Source: Mycoplasmataceae bacterium (GTDB lineage: Bacteria; Bacillota_I; Bacilli_A; Mycoplasmatales; Metamycoplasmataceae). From it: 12,851 nucleotides of DNA. The DNA lies in the NCBI GenBank assembly GCA_017511585.1, contig JAFWJI010000046.1, positions 1-12,851 of the forward strand, written 5' to 3'. Numbering within the stretch: position 1 is the stretch's first letter; every line of letters starts with the position of its first letter. The notes under the pieces were generated by a model. It saw only the letters and a program-made list of their open reading frames with translations. It ran no database searches and was not told where the DNA came from. Shown here piece by piece: positions 7,521 through 12,851 of the stretch. A program made the position numbers and the translations under genes.

Positions 7521-7541
7521 TACAAAATTTATAGTTTTGTA
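7521..7541. repeat. Inverted repeat upstream of the methyltransferase gene
   Basis: TACAAAA (7521-7527) and TTTTGTA (7535-7541) form a perfect 7-bp inverted repeat around a 7-nt spacer. A third copy of the half-site, TTTTGTAAAA, lies at 7555-7564 and overlaps the -10 box at 7560. The arrangement could be an operator. No U-tract follows it on either strand, so it is not a terminator. Confidence 0.35.
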
Positions 7542-7554
7542 AAAAAATAATAAA

Positions 7555-7572
7555 TTTTGTAAAATAATCAAT
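7555..7572 (+). promoter_or_regulatory. Methyltransferase promoter with -10 box 7 nt before the GTG
   Basis: TAAAAT at 7560-7565 lies exactly 7 nt before GTG 7573, preceded by TTTTG. This is the arrangement seen at secA and dnaA, and it predicts a leaderless mRNA. Confidence 0.5.
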
Positions 7573-8346
7573 GTGAAAATACAAGATTCATGAGTAAAAA
7601 ATTCTTTAGGCTATGATAATAGTTTATATATTTATCAAGATAAAACAATGTTTAACTATTCAGTAGATACTATATTATTAGCTAACCTTGCTACATTGAA
7701 TAGAAAAACAAAAAATGTATTAGAAATAGGAACAAACAATGCTGCTTTAAGTATTTTTTTACAACAAAGAAGTGAAGATATAAAAATTGATGCAATCGAA
7801 ATTCAAAAAGAAGCTATAAATTTAGCTAAATATAATTTAAAAATTAACAATTTAGAAAAAAAAATAAATTTAATTCATGATGATTTTAATAAATGATGGA
7901 AAAACCATACTAAAAAACAAGGTAAAAAATATGATTTAATTATTTGCAATCCACCATTTTTTACAAAAAATAGTAAATCAAAAAAAGATATTAGCAAACA
8001 AATGTTAATTGCAACTCATGAAATTAAATTAAATTTAGAACAAATTATTGAAGGATCTTCAAAAATAATAAATCAAAAAGGATATTTATCTCTTATAATC
8101 CCTCCAGAAAGATTGGTTGATTGTTTTTTTGTGTTAAAAAAATATAATTGAGAACCAAAAAGAATAATTATGATTCATCCTAGAATAAAACAAAAAGCAA
8201 TTTTAGTTTTTGTAGAATCCAGATTTAATACTGGATGAGGAGTTCATTTTGAACCAAATATTTATTTACATCCAGAAACAAAAACTAAACATGAATATTT
8301 AGAAGAAGTTAAAAAATTATATAAACCTATTAAAATTAAAAAATAA
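7573..8346 (+). CDS. yabB: SAM-dependent methyltransferase, YabB/TrmN6-type (tRNA adenine-N6)
   Basis: This 257-residue class I methyltransferase has the SAM-binding motif I VLEIGTNNAAL (about residues 49-59) and the acidic motif II IDAIEIQKEA. The catalytic motif IV is NPPF (126-129, in LIICNPPFF), which is typical of enzymes that methylate the exocyclic amine of adenine. The N-terminal LGYDNSLYIYQDKTMFNYSVDTILLANL matches the YabB/TrmN6 group, which modifies the adenine next to the anticodon of tRNA(Val) in E. coli. GTG 7573 is chosen because the first ATG (7648) would remove this conserved segment. The start is also positioned 7 nt after a TAAAAT box. TGA codons encode Trp. It precedes metG by 18 nt; yabB and metS are also close together in B. 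subtilis. The exact substrate is inferred. Confidence 0.87.
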
Positions 8347-9915
<1,569 letters not shown>

Positions 9916-9920
9916 TAACT

Positions 9921-9938
9921 TTTAGTATAATTAAATTT
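9921..9938 (+). promoter_or_regulatory. dnaA promoter with -10 box 7 nt before the ATG
   Basis: A perfect TATAAT at 9926-9931 lies 7 nt before ATG 9939, so transcription should begin at about the first base of the start codon. No Shine-Dalgarno site is present. The sequence from 9921 to 9941 is the same as the secA promoter and start at 19 of 21 positions. Confidence 0.65.
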
Positions 9939-11285
9939 ATGATTTTTAAAGACAAAGATTTAAATAAAAAAGAATTGTTAAAAAAGTTATCAGAAATTGT
10001 AGATCAACAAACTTTTTTATCTTTTTTTCGTGATTCAAATGTAATAACTTTTGATAATGAAATAGTTTATTTAATTTTACAAACAAGTAATGATGTTAAA
10101 TATATAAAAAAAAATTTTTATGAAAAAGTTCAAGCGGCAATAAATCATGTTTTTGGTATTAATAAAGTTATTGAAATTATTTCTTATAATGAATTTGAAC
10201 TAATAAGTAGTAAAAAAAATAATAAAAAAAATAATGATAATGATAGTAATTTAAATGAAAATTTAAATTTTGAAAATTATATTGAAGTTGATTTTAATAG
10301 AGACATAATAGAATTAGGAAAAAAAATTTTATTACAAAATAAGACATGCTACAATCCTATTTTTATATATTCTCCATCAGGATTAGGTAAAACGCATTTT
10401 TTAAATGCTTTAGGTAATAAGTTAGTAAATAAACAAAAGAAAGTTTGTTATATAAATCCAGATCAATTTATTAAAAGAATAACTCAGTTTTTAATAAATT
10501 CTGATCAAGAAAAATTGGCAGAAATAATTGAATATTATAAAAATTTTGATTATTTATTATTTGATGATATCCAACAATTTGGATCTAAAACTGCAACTTT
10601 AAACATTTTGTTTAACATTATAAATTTTAGTATAGAAAACGAAAAACAAATTGTAATAGCTTCTGATAAAAGTCCAGATCTTTTAGGCGGTTTTGAAGAA
10701 AGGTTTATAACTCGTTTTCAAGGTGGTATTACTCAAGAATTATCGACTCCCTCTTTAAATGATTTAATGATTATTTTTAAAACTAAATTAAAAAAATTAG
10801 ATATTGATCCTATTGATTGAGAAGATGAAGCAATTAAATTTATTGTTAGAAATCATTCATCTTCAATTAGAAAATTAGAAGGAGCTATTAATAAAATAGA
10901 ATGAAACAAACAAAAAAATATCCAAAATGTTAAGTATACATATAATGTTGTTTCACAAATGTTTTCAACAATTTCAAAAGATAATAAAAAGGCAACTCCA
11001 GAAACAATTTTAGAAGTTGTTGCTAAATATTATAAAGTTCAAAAAAATGATATAGTAGGTAAATCTAGAAAAAAAGAATTAGCTTTAGCTAGACATATAT
11101 CAATGTGAATGATTAGAAATTTAACAAATTTATCATATAAAGAAATTGGAAAAATGTTTAAAGGTAGAGATCATACTACTATTATGGCTTCAATTAAAAA
11201 AATTGATTATTTAATTAAAGTTAATGAAATTGTGAAAAACACTCTTAAATCAATAAAAGAAGAATTAAATGATTTTAATTTTTAG
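9939..11285 (+). CDS. dnaA: Chromosomal replication initiator DnaA
   Basis: This 448-residue AAA+ ATPase binds DnaA boxes and opens the replication origin. Domain I is residues 1 to about 85. A short Asn/Lys/Asp-rich linker follows at about 88-108. The ATPase domain has Walker A at 145-152 (SPSGLGKT, where most DnaA proteins have a Gly first), Walker B LLFDDIQ with D209-D210, and the sensor/arginine-finger region around FEERFITRFQGG. Domain IV has the DnaA signature GRDHTTIM (409-416), part of the box-binding helix-turn-helix. TGA is read as Trp. All domains are present, so this is a full DnaA. It sits between metG and lon, without dnaN next to it and without evident DnaA boxes in the flanking gaps. 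Its stop codon overlaps the operator before lon. Confidence 0.97.
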
Positions 11286-11308
11286 CACTTAAATATAAAA
11301 ATTGCTAA
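11282..11308 (+). promoter_or_regulatory. CIRCE-like operator for the heat-shock repressor HrcA
   Basis: TTAGCACTT (11282-11290), 9 nt, then AATTGCTAA (11300-11308) matches the CIRCE consensus TTAGCACTC-N9-GAGTGCTAA at 15 of 18 positions, with the exact 9-nt spacer. The arms pair at 8 of 9 positions. It lies 20 nt before the -10 box of lon, in the -35 region, where a bound repressor would block RNA polymerase. The left arm includes the dnaA stop codon (11283-11285). CIRCE control of lon is known in other mycoplasmas. Confidence 0.85.
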
Positions 11309-11325
11309 ATTTATTTAATTATTTA

Positions 11326-11334
11326 TGATATAAT
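11326..11334 (+). promoter_or_regulatory. Extended -10 promoter of lon
   Basis: TGATATAAT at 11326-11334 is a perfect extended -10 (TG-N-TATAAT). Transcription would begin near 11341, about 30 nt before the lon ATG, leaving room for the AGGAGG at 11360-11365. No -35 consensus is visible; that region holds the CIRCE-like element. Confidence 0.75.
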
Positions 11335-11370
11335 TTTCCATTAATGAATAATAATTATCAGGAGGTTATT

Positions 11371-12851
11371 ATGAATTCCAAAAAACCTAATAATAAATCC
11401 AAAAATAATGATAATGATAGCAAAGAAACTAGAATAGATATTAAAAAAATAGGTAATGTTTATCCTTTTATTCCAACAAGAGAATCTATTGTTTTAGAAG
11501 GAATTGTTGATTTTTTAGAAGTTGGTCGAGAAAAATCAAAAAAATCTATTGAAAACTCTATAAATAATTTTGGTTCTACTATTGTTTTAATTCCACAAAA
11601 AAATAGTGAACAAACAGAAATTAATTCAATGTCTCAACTTCAAAAATATGGAATTTTAACTAAGATAATTAAAATTGAAACTTTTGGGAACAACAAAAGA
11701 ATAACAGTAAAAGGAATTAAAAAAGTAGAATTAGTGGAAATGGATGAAGAAAACAACGAAGCACATTTTGGTGTTTTTGAGGATTCAAAACCAATAACCA
11801 AATTTAAAATAAGTCCAAGAAATGAAGAAAAACTTAAAAAGTTAAATGATAACTTATACAACAACTTTATAGGGTTAAACGATAATGTTAAAAGCATTTT
11901 TATTAAATCTCCAATCCCTCGTTTTGAATATAAAGATTTAATGATTTTAGAAAACATGAATCAAGTAATTTCTTCTTTTGCAATTCCAATAAAATTCTTA
12001 TATATATATTTCAACCAAAAAACAATGGCTGGAAAATTGGATGTTCTTTTAACAATAATAGAAGAATTATCAGAAGGTTTGAAAACCAACAGATCAATTG
12101 ATAATGAAATAGAAAATGAATTAAAAAAATCTCTTGATAAACAAAATAAAGAATTCTTATTAAGAGAAAGATTAAAAGTTACAAGAAATTTACTTGGTGA
12201 AGATACAACTGAAGATGAAAAAATAGAAAAAATCTTTGAAGACAAAGATTTAAAAAATATGTATCCTGAACAAGTTAAATTAACAATAAAAAAAGAGAAG
12301 GCAAAATTAAAATCAATGATGTCTTCTTCTCCTGATGCAAATATTACAAGAAATTATATTGATTTATTAGTTCAATTACCATGAAGAAAAACAACAATTG
12401 AAGAAGTAGATATTAAAAAAGTTAAAAAAATATTAGATGAACATCATTATGGTTTAAAAGATGTAAAAGAAAGAATAATTGAATTTATTGCTGTAATGAT
12501 TAATAATCAAAAAAAACATGGTAATAAACATAAAAAAATTAGAATTACAAATTCTCCAAATACTGAAATTAATGAGAATTTATTTGTAAAAGAAGAAAAC
12601 GATTTAAATAAAATTCAAGAAGACGCTTCTCCAATTATTACTTTAATAGGCCCTCCAGGGGTTGGTAAAACTTCTATAGCAAAATCTTTAGCAGAAGCTA
12701 TTGGTAGAAAATTTGTAAAAATTTCTTTAGGTGGAGTTAATGATGAAGCTGAAATTAGAGGGCATAGAAAAACATATGTTGGTGCAATGCCGGGTAAAAT
12801 AATTGCTGCAATTAAAAGAGCTGGTGTTTCAAATCCGATAATTTTATTAGA
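11371..12851 (+). CDS. lon: ATP-dependent protease Lon, 5' part
   Basis: Lon is a cytoplasmic hexameric AAA+ serine protease that degrades damaged and some regulatory proteins. The first 493 codons are present; the gene runs off the window, so the rest of the ATPase domain and the Ser-Lys protease domain are not seen. A short hydrophilic tail (about residues 1-27) precedes the Lon N-terminal domain, which starts near [14 protein letters not shown] and continues with [11 protein letters not shown]. The coiled-coil part follows ([19 protein letters not shown], then [18 protein letters not shown]). The segment [13 protein letters not shown] (Trp by TGA) leads to Walker A GPPGVGKT (427-434). About 38 extra hydrophilic residues (381-418) sit just before the Walker A strand. 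ATG 11371 is chosen over ATG 11344 because AGGAGG lies 5 nt before it. Regulation by heat through HrcA is likely. Confidence 0.96.

Noticed and set aside
11344..11370. Upstream in-frame ATG for lon
   Set aside because: It falls about 3 nt after the predicted transcription start, and the intervening sequence contains the AGGAGG that serves ATG 11371.
11640..12245. Two long ORFs on the minus strand opposite lon (11640-11957 and 11961-12245)
   Set aside because: They are antisense to a clear Lon reading frame, have Ser/Phe/Leu-rich composition typical of the complement of Lys/Glu/Asn-rich coding DNA, and lack ribosome-binding sites.

Overview
The window comes from a mollicute, most likely a member of the Mycoplasmatales or a close relative. 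The DNA is extremely A+T-rich (well above 70% by eye). UGA is read as tryptophan throughout: LeuRS, MetRS, SecA, DnaA, Lon and the first gene are continuous only if TGA is sense, and TGG is rare. The genes are housekeeping genes in their usual forms, and no mobile element, CRISPR array, tRNA or rRNA gene is visible. I cannot name the species.

Layout. Bases 3-803 (+) are the 3' part of an unrecognised Asn/Lys-rich protein. A convergent intergenic region follows, with a bidirectional terminator and a 20-bp palindrome. On the minus strand leuS (3503-1146) is followed by rpmB (1106-915). A divergent promoter region leads rightwards to a 68-residue two-helix membrane protein (3638-3844) with its own terminator. 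All remaining protein genes are on the plus strand: secA (3959-6622), rplU and rpmA (6781-7348, behind a structured leader of the L21 type), a YabB/TrmN6-type methyltransferase (7573-8346), metG (8365-9915), dnaA (9939-11285) and lon (from 11371, running off the window). The longest gap, 7349-7572, holds the rpmA terminator and a possible small RNA on the minus strand.

How the genes relate. leuS, metG, rpmB, rplU, rpmA and yabB serve translation; secA drives protein export; dnaA initiates replication; lon is a quality-control protease. yabB and metG are also neighbours near the origin in Bacillus subtilis. dnaA here is not beside dnaN or a visible DnaA-box cluster, but lies between metG and lon.

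Most notable points. (1) secA carries an in-frame TAA at codon 16, although its ATG sits behind a promoter almost identical to that of dnaA. (2) secA, dnaA and yabB share a -10 box exactly 7 nt before the start codon, implying leaderless mRNAs, whereas the ribosomal protein genes, the small membrane protein and lon have Shine-Dalgarno sites. (3) A CIRCE-like HrcA operator overlaps the dnaA stop codon and precedes lon. (4) Three hairpins ending in a terminator on the minus strand at 7510-7421 look like a small RNA. (5) The LeuRS editing domain is present but altered at conserved positions. I saw no clearly new multi-gene system. These are observations on regulation and on individual genes.
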